From contig NZ_LJGT01000038.1 in assembly GCF_001751365.1 (NCBI RefSeq), positions 721,540-785,539 on the forward strand: 64,000 nt of DNA. Direction: 5' to 3'. The position numbers and the translations under genes were made by a program. Of the stretch, positions 8,432 through 17,040 are shown in pieces; the first letter of the stretch is position 1; the number at the start of each line of letters is the position of its first letter. Below the pieces are notes generated by a model that was given only the letters and a program-made list of their open reading frames with translations, was not told where the DNA came from and ran no database searches. This stretch comes from Streptomyces abyssalis (GTDB lineage: Bacteria > Actinomycetota > Actinomycetes > Streptomycetales > Streptomycetaceae).

Positions 8432-9205
8432 ATGGACCACTTGACGGACGTGCCCGAGGGTCTCGCCGAGCCCGCGAGCCCCGCGCAGGTGAACGACTAC
8501 GACGGTTTCGCCGAGGCGTACGCGGCGGAGAACGAGAACAATCTCGTGAACGCGTACTACGAGCGGCCCGCGATGCTGGAACTCGCCGGAGACGTGGCCG
8601 GCCGTCGCATCCTGGACGCGGGCTGCGGCTCGGGTCCGCTGTCCGCCGCACTGCGGGACCGTGGCGCGGACGTCACCGGCATCGACGCCAGCGCCAGGAT
8701 GGTGGCGCTGGCAAGGCGGCGGCTCGGTGACGACGCGGCCCTCCACGTGGGGGACCTGAGCGACCCGCTGCCCTTCGCCGACGGTGCGTTCGACGACGTG
8801 GTCGCGTCGCTGGTGCTGCACTACCTGGAGGACTGGGGGCCGACGCTGGCCGAGTTGCGGCGGGTGCTCAGGCCGGGCGGCCGGCTGATCGCGTCGGTGG
8901 AACACCCTTTCGTGGCCTACACGTTCCAGGAGCCCCGGCCCGACTACTTCGCGACCACCAGCTATACGTTCCACTGGACGTACGACGGGCAGTCCTTCCC
9001 GTTGAGGTTCTGGCGCAAGCCGCTGCACGCGATGACCGATGCCTTCACCACCGCAGGTTTCCGTCTTTCCGTCATCAGCGAGCCGCAGCCCGACCCGGCC
9101 GCCCGCGAGCTGTTCCCCGACGGGTTCCACGACCTCTCGACCAAGACCTGCTTCCTGTTCTTCGTCGTCGAGGTACCGTCGGCGGCTGCGGGCCCGGGCG
9201 ACTAG
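8432..9205 (+). CDS. Class I SAM-dependent methyltransferase
   Basis: A 257-residue Rossmann methyltransferase. Motif I is ILDAGCGSGPLS (about 55-66), the acidic ribose-binding residue is in DVTGIDAS, and post-I and motif III regions are GDLSDPLPFADGAFDDVVAS and LRPGGRLI. It belongs to the broad Methyltransf_11/UbiE-like group, with small-molecule or natural-product substrates. The C-terminal part contains several aromatic residues typical of a substrate cap. Substrate is unknown. Confidence 0.85.
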   Translation: MDHLTDVPEGLAEPASPAQVNDYDGFAEAYAAENENNLVNAYYERPAMLELAGDVAGRRILDAGCGSGPLSAALRDRGADVTGIDASARMVALARRRLGDDAALHVGDLSDPLPFADGAFDDVVASLVLHYLEDWGPTLAELRRVLRPGGRLIASVEHPFVAYTFQEPRPDYFATTSYTFHWTYDGQSFPLRFWRKPLHAMTDAFTTAGFRLSVISEPQPDPAARELFPDGFHDLSTKTCFLFFVVEVPSAAAGPGD

Positions 9206-9423
9206 CCGGTCGCGGCGGCTGGTGCCGACCGCCTGCTTTCCCGGCCCCGGCCGGGACGAGGCCCTGCTCCCTCACTGGTCAAGGGTTGCGTGGGCACGGT
9301 ATGCGCCGACCTGTGAGCCCCGCGTACCCCCTGACGGGTATGCGCGTCTCTCCCCGACTGGCCCTCTGCTCTGCAACATTGTCGAGGTGGGCACCATCCG
9401 ACCGACCATCGGAGGGAAGCACC

Positions 9424-9543
9424 TTGGCCAAGCACGAGAAACCACCGCCGGAGCCGTCGGAGGGCAAGCCGCCGCCGGGGAACTCGGACGGACAGGTACC
9501 CAGGCCTGAATCGGGTTCGGGCAGGCGCAGGAAAGACAAGTAG
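9424..9543 (+). CDS. Short basic Pro-rich peptide upstream of PIMT-like enzyme (candidate RiPP precursor)
   Basis: A 39-residue open frame starting at TTG 9424, with GGAGGGA at 9411-9417 in good ribosome-site position. The peptide has Lys/Glu/Pro repeats (KPPPEPSEGKPPPG), one Asp-Gly pair inside GNSDGQV, and a very basic end, SGSGRRRKDK. It stops 8 bases before the GTG of a protein-isoaspartate-methyltransferase-like gene. Asp-Gly is the classical site of aspartimide formation, and the neighbour belongs to the enzyme family that makes it. A RiPP precursor role is inference; a small unrelated protein is the alternative. Confidence 0.5.
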   Translation: MAKHEKPPPEPSEGKPPPGNSDGQVPRPESGSGRRRKDK

Positions 9544-9551
9544 GCCCGAGC

Positions 9552-10689
9552 GTGGCGGAGTTCGCCGAGCGGCGGCACGAGTTGGCGGAGTTCATGGATC
9601 GGCGGGGTGACTGGCCCGCCGATTCCGTCTGGCTGCGCAAGGCCGTTGAAGCTCTGCCCAGGCACGAGTTCGCACCCGATCGGCTGTGGCAGTGGCACGG
9701 TCAGGCGTACGGGCCCGTGGAGCGCGGCATGGACGCGGAGCGGTGGGCGTCTCTGGTGTACGGAAGCCCGGACGAGGCCGCCGTGACGGCAGTGTCCTCG
9801 GGCGGGGCGGCCTCATCCAGTCTGTCGTGCCAGGCCGTCGTGGTGGACATGCTCGACGCCCTCGACCCCGAACCGGGCCATCACGTACTTGAGTTGGGCA
9901 CCGGCACGGGCTGGAACGCCGCGCTGCTCGCCTGGCGCGCGGGCGCCGGGGGGGCAGGTGACCAGCGTCGAGGTCGACCCGGAGCTGGCGGAGCTGGCCG
10001 CAGCCAGGCTGTCGGCGTCGGGCACCGGCGCCGAGGTGCACGTCCGTACCGGCGACGGCGGGGCGGGGTGGCGGGAGGCGGCTCCGTACGACCGGGTGAT
10101 CTCGACCTACGCGGTCGACCGTGTGCCCTGGGCGTGGGTGGAGCAGGCGCGTCCCGGCGGCAGGATCGTCACACCGTGGGGCCGGTTGGGCCATGTCGCT
10201 CTCACCGTCTCGGAGGACGGCGGGTCCGCGAGTGGCCGGATGCAGGGTCTCGCTCAGTTCATGCCCGCCCAAGGCACCGGCGCCGCCCCGGACTTCACAT
10301 ACGTACGGGGCACTTCTCCGGCCGGTCACGAGGGTGTCTTCGACCGTGACCCGAGCCCGCTCCACAGCAACTGGCATCTGCGGTTCGCGCTGCGCGTCGC
10401 CCTTCCCGAGGTCCGGCTCCGTACGGCCGTGGACGAGGACGGCGTCAACGCCTGGCTGCACGACGGTGTCTCGTCCTGGGCCGCCCTCTCCGCGACCGCG
10501 GGCGGCGGGACGGCCGTCCACCAGGGCGGACCGCTGCGGCTCGTGGATCTGCTGGAGACGGCCTGGGACCGGTGGCTCGCGGCGGAAAGCCCGGAGCTCT
10601 ACGACTTCGGCATGACGGTCGAGCCCACGCGGCAGTACGTCTGGGCGTGGGACGCGGTCACCGGCCCGCGTTGGAACACCGGCCCTTGA
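9552..10689 (+). pseudogene. PIMT-like O-methyltransferase with C-terminal extension, frameshifted
   Basis: From GTG 9552 the protein shows the PIMT-type start (ALPRHEFAPDRLW) and motif I LELGTGTGWNAALLA, then loses frame at a run of seven G at 9948-9954. With six G the reading continues as GGQVTSVEVDPELAELAAAR through PYDRVISTYAV and RPGGRIVTPWG to the stop at 10689, giving about 378 residues. Classical PIMTs are about 210 residues; the extra ~170 residues (from about FTYVRGT onward) resemble extensions of RiPP-associated PIMT homologues that bind a precursor peptide. The break may be a sequencing error or a real null or phase-variable allele. Confidence 0.75.
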
Positions 10690-10736
10690 GCGCCGGCCGT
10701 CGGGGCCGCCCGCGTGTGCGGGCCGGGCCGCCGGGC

Positions 10737-11273
10737 TCACTCCTCCCAGACCGGCACCAGGGGCAGGCCGCGGGCGGCACGCTCGCGGTCGACGACGCGT
10801 TGGATCAGCTCCGTCTTGCGCTTGGTGTAGGCGAGTCCGTCGTCCTCCTCACGGACGACATGCCGCTTCAGGGCGCTGTACTCGGCCGCCGTCTCCGGGT
10901 GCGCCCGCAGGTGGTCGCGGAACAGCCGCTCATTGCGCGTGTCCCAGGTTTCGGCGGTGACGATGTGCAGGTTGTGGCCGAGCCGCACGGCGTCCGCGTC
11001 CCGCCGGTAGAACAGCCGTCCGGGCATCCCGGTGGACTGCTGCCGGTAGCCGAGCCGCTCCAGTACGGCTTCGCGTTCGGCCGTGACTTCGTCCAGCCCG
11101 GCGACCGACACCATGATGTCGATCACCGGCTTCGCGGTGACGCCCGGCACGGAGGTGCTGCCCACGTGCTCGGCTTCCAGGAACAGCCCGGGCATCGCGT
11201 CGGTCAGCTCCGCGCAGGCACGGGCGCCCTGTTCGGGCCAGGAAGGGTCGTACTCCGCGAGTTCGATGGCCAT
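10737..11273 (-). CDS. GrpB family protein (UPF0157)
   Basis: A 178-residue protein with the family hallmark HVGSTSVPG (about 37-45) followed by AKPVIDIMV, a nucleotidyltransferase-like signature of the GrpB/UPF0157 family, and the typical NLHIV and RDHLRAHPETAAEYSALK segments. Members are predicted nucleotidyltransferases; some stand-alone or CoaE-fused forms are known. Substrate is unknown. It converges with the methyltransferase gene across a 47-base gap. Confidence 0.85.
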   Translation of the reverse strand: MAIELAEYDPSWPEQGARACAELTDAMPGLFLEAEHVGSTSVPGVTAKPVIDIMVSVAGLDEVTAEREAVLERLGYRQQSTGMPGRLFYRRDADAVRLGHNLHIVTAETWDTRNERLFRDHLRAHPETAAEYSALKRHVVREEDDGLAYTKRKTELIQRVVDRERAARGLPLVPVWEE

Positions 11274-11403
11274 CCGTGCATTCTAGGGACGGGCGGCACC
11301 GGTCGCGGACGAGTTCCGCCCCGCCATTGACCGGTGCCGTCGCCGCGTCGGATTTCTCGGGGCAGGCTCGCCGCCCACGGCGGCTGCTCGCGCCGGGCTC
11401 CCC

Positions 11404-12381
11404 TCAAGCCGATGCCTCCGTCAGGAGCTTCGCCTCCTCCGCCGTCAACTGGACGTCGGCGAGGGCCACCAGCGGTGTGAGCTGCTCCAGCGAGCGGGCG
11501 CTCGCGATCGGCGAGGTGACCGTGGGGCGGGTCAGCAGCCAGGCGAGGGCGATGGTCGCCGGGGCGGCGCCGCGGGTCTCGGAGATCTGGTCGAGGGCCG
11601 CGAGTACGCGGCGGCCGCGTTCCGTCTCCAGGTACTTCGACGCCCGCTCGGCGCGCACGCTCTCCGCCGTACGGTCCTGCCGGTACTTGCCGGTGAGGAA
11701 GCCCATGGCCAGCGCGAAGTACGGCATGACCGCGATCCCGTGCCGGCCGGCGATCTCCGCCAGGGGACCTTCGTAGGTGTCGCGCGAGACGAGGTTGTAG
11801 TGCGGCTGGAGCGCGGCGTACGACGCGGCACCGTCGTCGGCGCTGAAGGCGAGGGAGGCTTCGAGCCGTTCCGGTGAGATGTTGGAGGCGCCGGTCTCGC
11901 GGACCTTCCCAGCCCGTACGAGCTCGTCGAGCGCGGTGATGATCTCGGAGACCTCCACGGACTCGTCGTCGAAGTGCGTGTAGTAGAGGTCGATGTGGTC
12001 GGTGCGCAGGCGGCGCAGCGAATCGTCCGCGGCGGCGTGGATGTTGGCGGCGGTCAGGCCCTTGCGGTCGGGGTGTGCGCCGACCTTCGTGGCGATGACG
12101 AGGTCGTCCCGGTTGCCGCGCGCCGCCATCCAGTTGCCGATGACGGCCTCGGAGTCCATGCCGCCCTCGACGCCGTGGCGGGCGCCCGAGTAGGAGTCGG
12201 CGGTGTCGATGAAGTTGCCGCCGGCGGCGGTGTAGGCGTCGAGGACGTCGAAGGAGACGGATTCGCCGGCCGTCCAGCCGAAGACGTTGCCGCCGAGGCA
12301 GAGCGGCGAGACGGAGAGCCGGCCGAGGGGGCGGCGCGAGGCGAGCCCGCCGGTCGCGTCAGGGGAATCGGGATCGGACAT
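11404..12381 (-). CDS. Aldo/keto reductase
   Basis: A 325-residue TIM-barrel NADPH-dependent reductase. The catalytic segment NFIDTADSYSG supplies Asp59 and Tyr64, VIATKVG supplies the conserved Lys, and LYYTHFDD the His region. ITSPIASARS-like nucleotide-binding residues lie near the C-terminus. It resembles the general-stress/YghZ-like group of actinomycete AKRs. Its 5' leader on the minus strand contains a strong hairpin followed by a T run (12423-12468), so expression may depend on read-through or alternative folding. Confidence 0.85.
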   Translation of the reverse strand: MSDPDSPDATGGLASRRPLGRLSVSPLCLGGNVFGWTAGESVSFDVLDAYTAAGGNFIDTADSYSGARHGVEGGMDSEAVIGNWMAARGNRDDLVIATKVGAHPDRKGLTAANIHAAADDSLRRLRTDHIDLYYTHFDDESVEVSEIITALDELVRAGKVRETGASNISPERLEASLAFSADDGAASYAALQPHYNLVSRDTYEGPLAEIAGRHGIAVMPYFALAMGFLTGKYRQDRTAESVRAERASKYLETERGRRVLAALDQISETRGAAPATIALAWLLTRPTVTSPIASARSLEQLTPLVALADVQLTAEEAKLLTEASA

Positions 12382-12422
12382 GGCACCGACCGTAGCGCCC
12401 CGCGCCGTTCACCGGCACCGGA

Positions 12423-12468
12423 TAAAAGACCGACGGCCCTGGTGTCGGGGGGTGGTCCACCAGGGCCG
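12423..12468 (-). terminator. Intrinsic terminator or attenuator hairpin upstream of the aldo/keto reductase
   Basis: On the minus strand CGGCCCTGGTG (12458-12468) pairs perfectly with CACCAGGGCCG (12434-12444) over 11 bp, followed by TCGGTCTTTTAT. This is a textbook U-tailed terminator, only 42 bases before the reductase start codon. A second copy of GGCCCTG at 12484-12490 could pair with the same 3' arm and prevent terminator formation. It may instead simply end an upstream transcript. Confidence 0.6.
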
Positions 12469-12836
12469 CCGGAGCATGGGAGGCAGGGCCGTACTCGTGA
12501 AGGAGGGGCCCCCGTCCGCCGCCGCCTCGTCCCCTCCTTGATACGCCGAGGGGCATGGGCGAGTTGTGCGTGGTCCAGCGCACCTCGACGGTGCGAGGCG
12601 GCGGCGGCGCGACAGGTCATCGCGTCGGCAGTCGTGCGTCTGTGCAGATGTGGGAAACGGCGGTGCGCCCGGGGAGAGGCGGATGTGCCGCTGTGAGTGC
12701 GAGCGCGGGGCCTGTGCGGAACTGGCCTGCCGGCACATGTACTTGTTACGGGTGCTGCGACGGAGGCTTCAACTCCCGGCCGTCACAGCGGTGTTGCCCC
12801 GAAGGGGTGGCGTGGTGCGCGAGGGCGGCCGGCCGC
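12469..12836. other. Gene-free stretch with one further inverted repeat
   Basis: No convincing gene in about 370 bases. It holds a perfect 9-bp inverted repeat, AAGGAGGGG at 12500-12508 with CCCCTCCTT at 12531-12539, just upstream (minus strand) of the U-tailed hairpin. A 22-codon minus-strand frame starting MLRRPWWTT overlaps the terminator stem and has adjacent Trp codons, but lacks a good ribosome site. Confidence 0.4.
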
Positions 12837-12862
12837 GCGGCCGCCCTTCCTGCGGCGGCCGC
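12837..12862 (-). terminator. Hairpin directly after the M23 peptidase stop
   Basis: GCGGCCGCC (12837-12845) pairs with GGCGGCCGC (12854-12862) over 9 bp around an 8-base loop, immediately beyond the stop codon of the minus-strand M23 gene. There is no T run, as is common for Streptomyces terminators. Confidence 0.5.
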
Positions 12863-12863
12863 G

Positions 12864-14219
12864 TCAGGGAGTGAGGCCCTTGCCGCGCAGCCATGCCAGC
12901 GGGTCGATGGCGGGGCCGCCGCCGCCCGGGTGGACCTCCATGTGCAGGTGGGCACCTGTGACGTTGCCGGTGGAGCCGACGCGGCCGATGGTCTCGCCCG
13001 TGCGGACCTTCTGGCCCGCCGAGACGTTCATGGACGACTGGTGAGCGAACCACAGTTCGGTGCCGTCGTTCAGCTGCAGGATCGTGCGGTATCCGTACGA
13101 TCCCGCCCAGCCGGCCTCCTTGATCGTGCCGGAGCCGACCGCCTTGATGGGCGTGCCGGAGGAGGCAGCGAAGTCCGTGCCCGTGTGGCCGTTGGACCAC
13201 AGGCCGCCGGACTCCCCGAAGCCGGAAGTGAGTTGGTAGCCCGAGACGGGAAGCTTGAAGCTCTTGGCGAGCTTGGCCAGGCGCGCTTCCTCGGCCTTCT
13301 GGCGCTCCGCGGCCTCGGCCTTGTTCTGCGCCTTGGCGGCCTTCGCCTTCGCCGCGCCCGCTGCCTTGTCGATGGCGGCGTTGCGTGCGGAGGCCTCGGC
13401 CTGCGACTGCTGCTGCTGGGCCTGTTCGAGGATGCGGGAGCGGAGAGCCTCGCCCGCGTCCGTACGGCCGGCCTGGGTGTCGCTCTCGGTCAGGGCCGCC
13501 TGCGTGAGGGGCTGACCGGCGACGGTCTCCTCGGAGCCGCCGGAGAGCAGCTTGACGCCGGGCAGGTCCTTGGCCTTGTCGGCCGCCGCCGCGACGTCCG
13601 GCATGGAGATGGACGCCGAGGGCTTCTCCTGCGCGGTGGCCATGCCGCCCGCGCCGACGGCCGCGATCATGCCGACGCCGAGGACGGCGCCGCTGCGGGC
13701 CATGCTGCCGCCGCGCTGCTTGGCGAGCTTGTGGCGCCCGCGTACGGGGCGTACGGACTCCTCGGTCGGGTTCCACTCCTCGAAGGGAGGGTCGCCGGGG
13801 AGAGGGACGAAGGAGCCGGGAACGGGCGGCACTTCGCCGTCGCTGAACTCGTAGGTGCCGAACTCCGGCGTCTCGTAGGCGGATGCGCCGTAGGCGGAAG
13901 TCCCGTAGCCGGGTGAGTCGAAGCCGGGTGAGTCGAAGCCGGGGGCCGCGAACTCCTGCGTCGAGTAAGCGCCGTCGGTGCCGAAGCCGTACGCGGTGTC
14001 CGTGCCGTACGGCTCGGTCAGCTGCGAGCCGTAGCCGTCGAAACCGCCGTACCGGCCATCCTGTTCGTACGAAACGTACGACTGGTACGAGCCGAAGTGG
14101 CCGGACTGCTGTTGCGCGCCGTCGTCGCCGTAGGAGCCGTAGTCGCCGTATCTGCCGGACTCTTCGTCGTCGAGGTACGGGTCATACGTGCCCTCGGGGG
14201 CATGCCTGTTGGACGCCAC
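12864..14219 (-). CDS. M23 family metallopeptidase (cell-wall hydrolase) under riboswitch control
   Basis: A 451-residue protein. The N-terminal 150 residues are Tyr/Gly/Asp-rich low complexity, followed by a basic patch and a hydrophobic export segment near 172-196. An Ala/Lys/Gln/Glu coiled coil occupies about 240-320. The C-terminal LytM/M23 endopeptidase domain has the zinc set HxxxD (His345, Asp349), His393 in FAHQ, and HLH (424-426). Such enzymes cut peptidoglycan cross-bridges. Start is GTG at 14219. The leader is a c-di-AMP riboswitch, as for other Streptomyces wall hydrolases. The long repetitive N-terminal region before the export signal is unusual and presumably cytoplasmic. Confidence 0.85.
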   Translation of the reverse strand: MASNRHAPEGTYDPYLDDEESGRYGDYGSYGDDGAQQQSGHFGSYQSYVSYEQDGRYGGFDGYGSQLTEPYGTDTAYGFGTDGAYSTQEFAAPGFDSPGFDSPGYGTSAYGASAYETPEFGTYEFSDGEVPPVPGSFVPLPGDPPFEEWNPTEESVRPVRGRHKLAKQRGGSMARSGAVLGVGMIAAVGAGGMATAQEKPSASISMPDVAAAADKAKDLPGVKLLSGGSEETVAGQPLTQAALTESDTQAGRTDAGEALRSRILEQAQQQQSQAEASARNAAIDKAAGAAKAKAAKAQNKAEAAERQKAEEARLAKLAKSFKLPVSGYQLTSGFGESGGLWSNGHTGTDFAASSGTPIKAVGSGTIKEAGWAGSYGYRTILQLNDGTELWFAHQSSMNVSAGQKVRTGETIGRVGSTGNVTGAHLHMEVHPGGGGPAIDPLAWLRGKGLTP

Positions 14220-14244
14220 GGGGGCGTTCTCCTTTCCTTCCTTC

Positions 14245-14430
14245 TCGCCTACCGGGTTAGCTGACGGGTTCGGAGCAGGAAGGTCTCCTACGAACTGCCC
14301 GCCCGTGGGCGGGACTTGTCCGATTCACCCCATCCCCACCGGACTGGCCGGCAGGGGGTGGTTCCCCGGTTCCCTTGGTGCAGCGATATCGAGTTGTGGC
14401 TCGGGGTGGTGCACTTTCAGGATTCGGCGA
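14245..14430 (-). promoter_or_regulatory. c-di-AMP riboswitch (ydaO-yuaA type)
   Basis: On the minus strand the leader contains, in order, TCGCCGAATCCTGAAAG, GGAACCGGGGAACC, GGGGATGGGGTGAATC, and CCCGTCAGCTAACCCGGTAGGCGA, the conserved blocks of the ydaO class. The outer helix P1 forms from TCGCC (14426-14430) and GGCGA (14245-14249). It ends 25 bases before the GTG of the M23 peptidase. In Streptomyces this class turns off wall-hydrolase expression when c-di-AMP is high; that it does so here is by analogy. Confidence 0.85.
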
Positions 14431-14646
14431 CGGCGCACGGAGCCGTCTCTCGTGACGGCAGTGACGACCGCGCTGCGTTATGGAACGTTAATAGAGCGGC
14501 GGTCGGGATTCCAAGCGGTTCCGGCGAGATTTGTAGCTGCGTGAGCTCCATCTTCCGGGACAGTAAGGTCCAATTGGGACACCCGGTCACTCTGCATGGT
14601 GCCTGGGATCGCTGTGGGTGACGGGTGAACGCGCCGTGAAAGGCCG

Positions 14647-15876
14647 TCAGTCCGGGCCGGTGCCCCGTTGCACGGCCACCAGCGCCAAGTCGTCCTTGAT
14701 GTCCCCCCGGGCATGCCTGGCGACATCCTCCAGTACCTCGTCGAGCAGGGCCTCGGGGCCGCTGAAGGCCATTCCGGAGAGCCGTACGCCCGGCTCGTAG
14801 AACGAACCCGCCCTGTCGCGCGCCTCGGACAGCCCGTCCGTGTAGAAGAGGATCTGCATGCCGGGCGGGAAGGGGATCTCCTCGGCGCGGTCCGGCCATT
14901 CGCCGAGTTCGGACACGCCCAGCGGCAGCGCCGGCTCCGCGGGATCGATCAGCCCCGCGCGGCCGTCGGGGAGGAAGAGCAGCGGCGCCGGATGCGCGCG
15001 GTTGACCAGACGCAGAACGCCGGCGTCCTCCACCGGGACCTCCGCGATCACGGCCGTGGTGAAGTCCTCATAGGCATCGGTGCCCTTGCGTCCCAGCTTC
15101 TCCCGGAGCACGGCCCGGTCGAGGCGCCTGGCGACCCCTTCGAGGGTGGCCTCCTGCTCGACGGCCTCCCGGAAGGTCCCCACGACCACGGCCATGGTCC
15201 GTACGGCTTGAAGCCCCTTGCCGCGCACGTCCCCGACGATCAGCCGGACGCCCTGCGGCACCTCGTGCACGGCGTACAGGTCCCCGCCGATGTGGGCGCC
15301 GCTCTGCGCCGCCTCGTAGCGTGCCGCGATCTGCAGGTCGCCGATACGGGACGGCGGTACGGGAAGCACCGCGAGCTGAGCGACCTGGGCGATGGTCCTC
15401 GCGGAGGTGAGAGCGGCGTTCATCCGGTGCAGGAGCCGGTTGATGGCCACGGCGAGGAGACCGACCATGACGACGGTGACGATCCTGGTGAGGTCGTCCT
15501 CGCTCCACGTCACCTCGTCCATCAGTAGCACGACGGCGAGCACCCCAGCCGAGGCCAGGCCGGTCAGCGCGGTCACGAGTGTCGAGGTGAAGGGTGCCGC
15601 CACGAGCGGCGCGACTGTGAACAGAGGCGAACCGGGCAGGCCCCGCTCGGTGACCAGGTCGAGGGCCGCGCCCGCGGTGATCAGCATGAGGGGCAGCAAC
15701 AGCGCGACGCGGCGCACCGTGGGTATGCGGAGCCGGCCCTCTTCATCAGGTCCCCACGGCGCCCCGTACCAGTCGGCGGGCCGCCGTGACCTCTTCTCGT
15801 ATCGCCGCCTCGTCGTGCTGTGACTCCGTCGCTCCTTCACCACTCCACGGTGGGGGGTGCCGTCGCAGTCGGCCAC
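14647..15876 (-). CDS. SpoIIE-type PP2C serine/threonine phosphatase, membrane anchored
   Basis: A 409-residue protein with three or four hydrophobic helices between about residues 55 and 150 and a C-terminal SpoIIE/PP2C domain: AAQSGAHIGGDLYAV, then IVGDVRGKGLQAVRTMA, AHPAPLLFLPDG and LFYTDGLSEARDRAG carry the metal-binding Asp residues. These phosphatases act on anti-sigma antagonist proteins. The GTG at 15876 is the longest start and has a weak ribosome site, so the N-terminus is uncertain. A paralogue with the same architecture lies on the other side of the Rieske gene (17041-18396). Confidence 0.8.
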   Translation of the reverse strand: MADCDGTPHRGVVKERRSHSTTRRRYEKRSRRPADWYGAPWGPDEEGRLRIPTVRRVALLLPLMLITAGAALDLVTERGLPGSPLFTVAPLVAAPFTSTLVTALTGLASAGVLAVVLLMDEVTWSEDDLTRIVTVVMVGLLAVAINRLLHRMNAALTSARTIAQVAQLAVLPVPPSRIGDLQIAARYEAAQSGAHIGGDLYAVHEVPQGVRLIVGDVRGKGLQAVRTMAVVVGTFREAVEQEATLEGVARRLDRAVLREKLGRKGTDAYEDFTTAVIAEVPVEDAGVLRLVNRAHPAPLLFLPDGRAGLIDPAEPALPLGVSELGEWPDRAEEIPFPPGMQILFYTDGLSEARDRAGSFYEPGVRLSGMAFSGPEALLDEVLEDVARHARGDIKDDLALVAVQRGTGPD

Positions 15877-15966
15877 TTGAGCGGTACGGTCCGAAGCTCC
15901 GGCCGGTCAGCGGGCCGAGCCCGCCGTGGCGCCGTTTGCCCCGCCGCGTGACGGGAACCGGGCGGT

Positions 15967-16893
15967 ATGTCCTATTCACAGAAGCTCCTTGCCTGCGCCG
16001 GCGCCCTGCGCGCCGTGCTGCCCGACCCTCAGCGCCAGGGGCGGCTGCTGACGGCCATCGAGAGGACCGAGCAGGACACGCGCCTCGATCCCCCGCTGCA
16101 GGGAATCCAGCGGGCCGTCCACGCACTGCCCCTCAGCGACGAGGACCGCGACGTACTGCACGGGCACTGGCTCGGCCACCCCGTGCATCCCGCCCTGGTC
16201 CAGATCCCGATCGGCACCTGGCTGTCCGCGGCCGTGCTGGATCTGATCCCGGGCAAGCGGCGGCACTACGCGCCCGCGCTGCTGATCGCCACGGGCCTCG
16301 GAGCCGCCGTGCCCGCCGCCGTGACCGGGTGGATCGACTGGGCGGAGCTGCGCAAACCGCAGATGCGCGTCGGTCTCGTGCACGCGCTCGCGAACTCCAC
16401 CGCCGTCGTCCTCTACACGGCCTCGCTGGGCGCGCGGCTGCGGGGCCGTTCCGTGCGCGGGCGCGCCCTCGGATTCGCGGGGCTCGCGGCGGTCGGCGTC
16501 GGCGGAGCGCTCGGCGGCCACCTCGCGTACCGGCAGGCCGCGGCCGTCAACCACGCCGAGGACATCCCCGTACGTACGGAGCCGGGCTGGCACGCGCTGG
16601 GCGCACCCTCGGACTTCCCCGTCGGCAAGGCCGTGCGGCGGACGGTGGGTGAGACGCCGGTCCTGGTCGTACGGGAGGGCGGCGGCGCCGTGCACGTGCT
16701 GGCGGACCGGTGCAGCCACATGGCGGGGCCGCTTTCGCAGGGGGAGATCAGCGACGGATGTGTCCGCTGCCCCTGGCACGGCAGCGTCTTCCGGCTCTCG
16801 GACGGCTGGAACGTGGGCGGACCGGCGACTTCCCCGCAGCCGGTCTTCGAGACGCGGCAGGCGGAGGGGCAGGTGGAGGCGCGCCTCGCCTGA
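15967..16893 (+). CDS. Rieske [2Fe-2S] protein with DUF2231 membrane domain
   Basis: A 308-residue protein. Residues ~60-200 have the DUF2231 pattern GHPVHPALVQIPIGTW with several transmembrane helices; residues ~205-308 form a Rieske domain with the cluster ligands in CSHMAG and CPWHGS. It is predicted to be a membrane electron-transfer protein of unknown partner. The ATG at 15967 follows GGGAACC. The gene is divergent from one SpoIIE phosphatase and codirectional with the second, 147 bases upstream of it. Confidence 0.85.
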   Translation: MSYSQKLLACAGALRAVLPDPQRQGRLLTAIERTEQDTRLDPPLQGIQRAVHALPLSDEDRDVLHGHWLGHPVHPALVQIPIGTWLSAAVLDLIPGKRRHYAPALLIATGLGAAVPAAVTGWIDWAELRKPQMRVGLVHALANSTAVVLYTASLGARLRGRSVRGRALGFAGLAAVGVGGALGGHLAYRQAAAVNHAEDIPVRTEPGWHALGAPSDFPVGKAVRRTVGETPVLVVREGGGAVHVLADRCSHMAGPLSQGEISDGCVRCPWHGSVFRLSDGWNVGGPATSPQPVFETRQAEGQVEARLA

Positions 16894-17040
16894 CCCGGCC
16901 GGGCGTGCCTGCCCGCCGGAGCCGGGACGGCGGGCAGGAGCCGGGACGCCGGGCCGGATCGGCGTCCGTGGCGGAGACTGAGGAGAAGCCGGCGCAGGAG
17001 CGGCATCCGGCGCGCGCCCCGTGGAAGGGAACGGACGCAC

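Noticed and set aside
12409..12738. Trp-Trp-containing short frame as a trp-type leader peptide
   Set aside because: No ribosome site before the ATG and no tryptophan gene downstream; the Trp codons simply fall within the terminator stem. Kept only as a remark.
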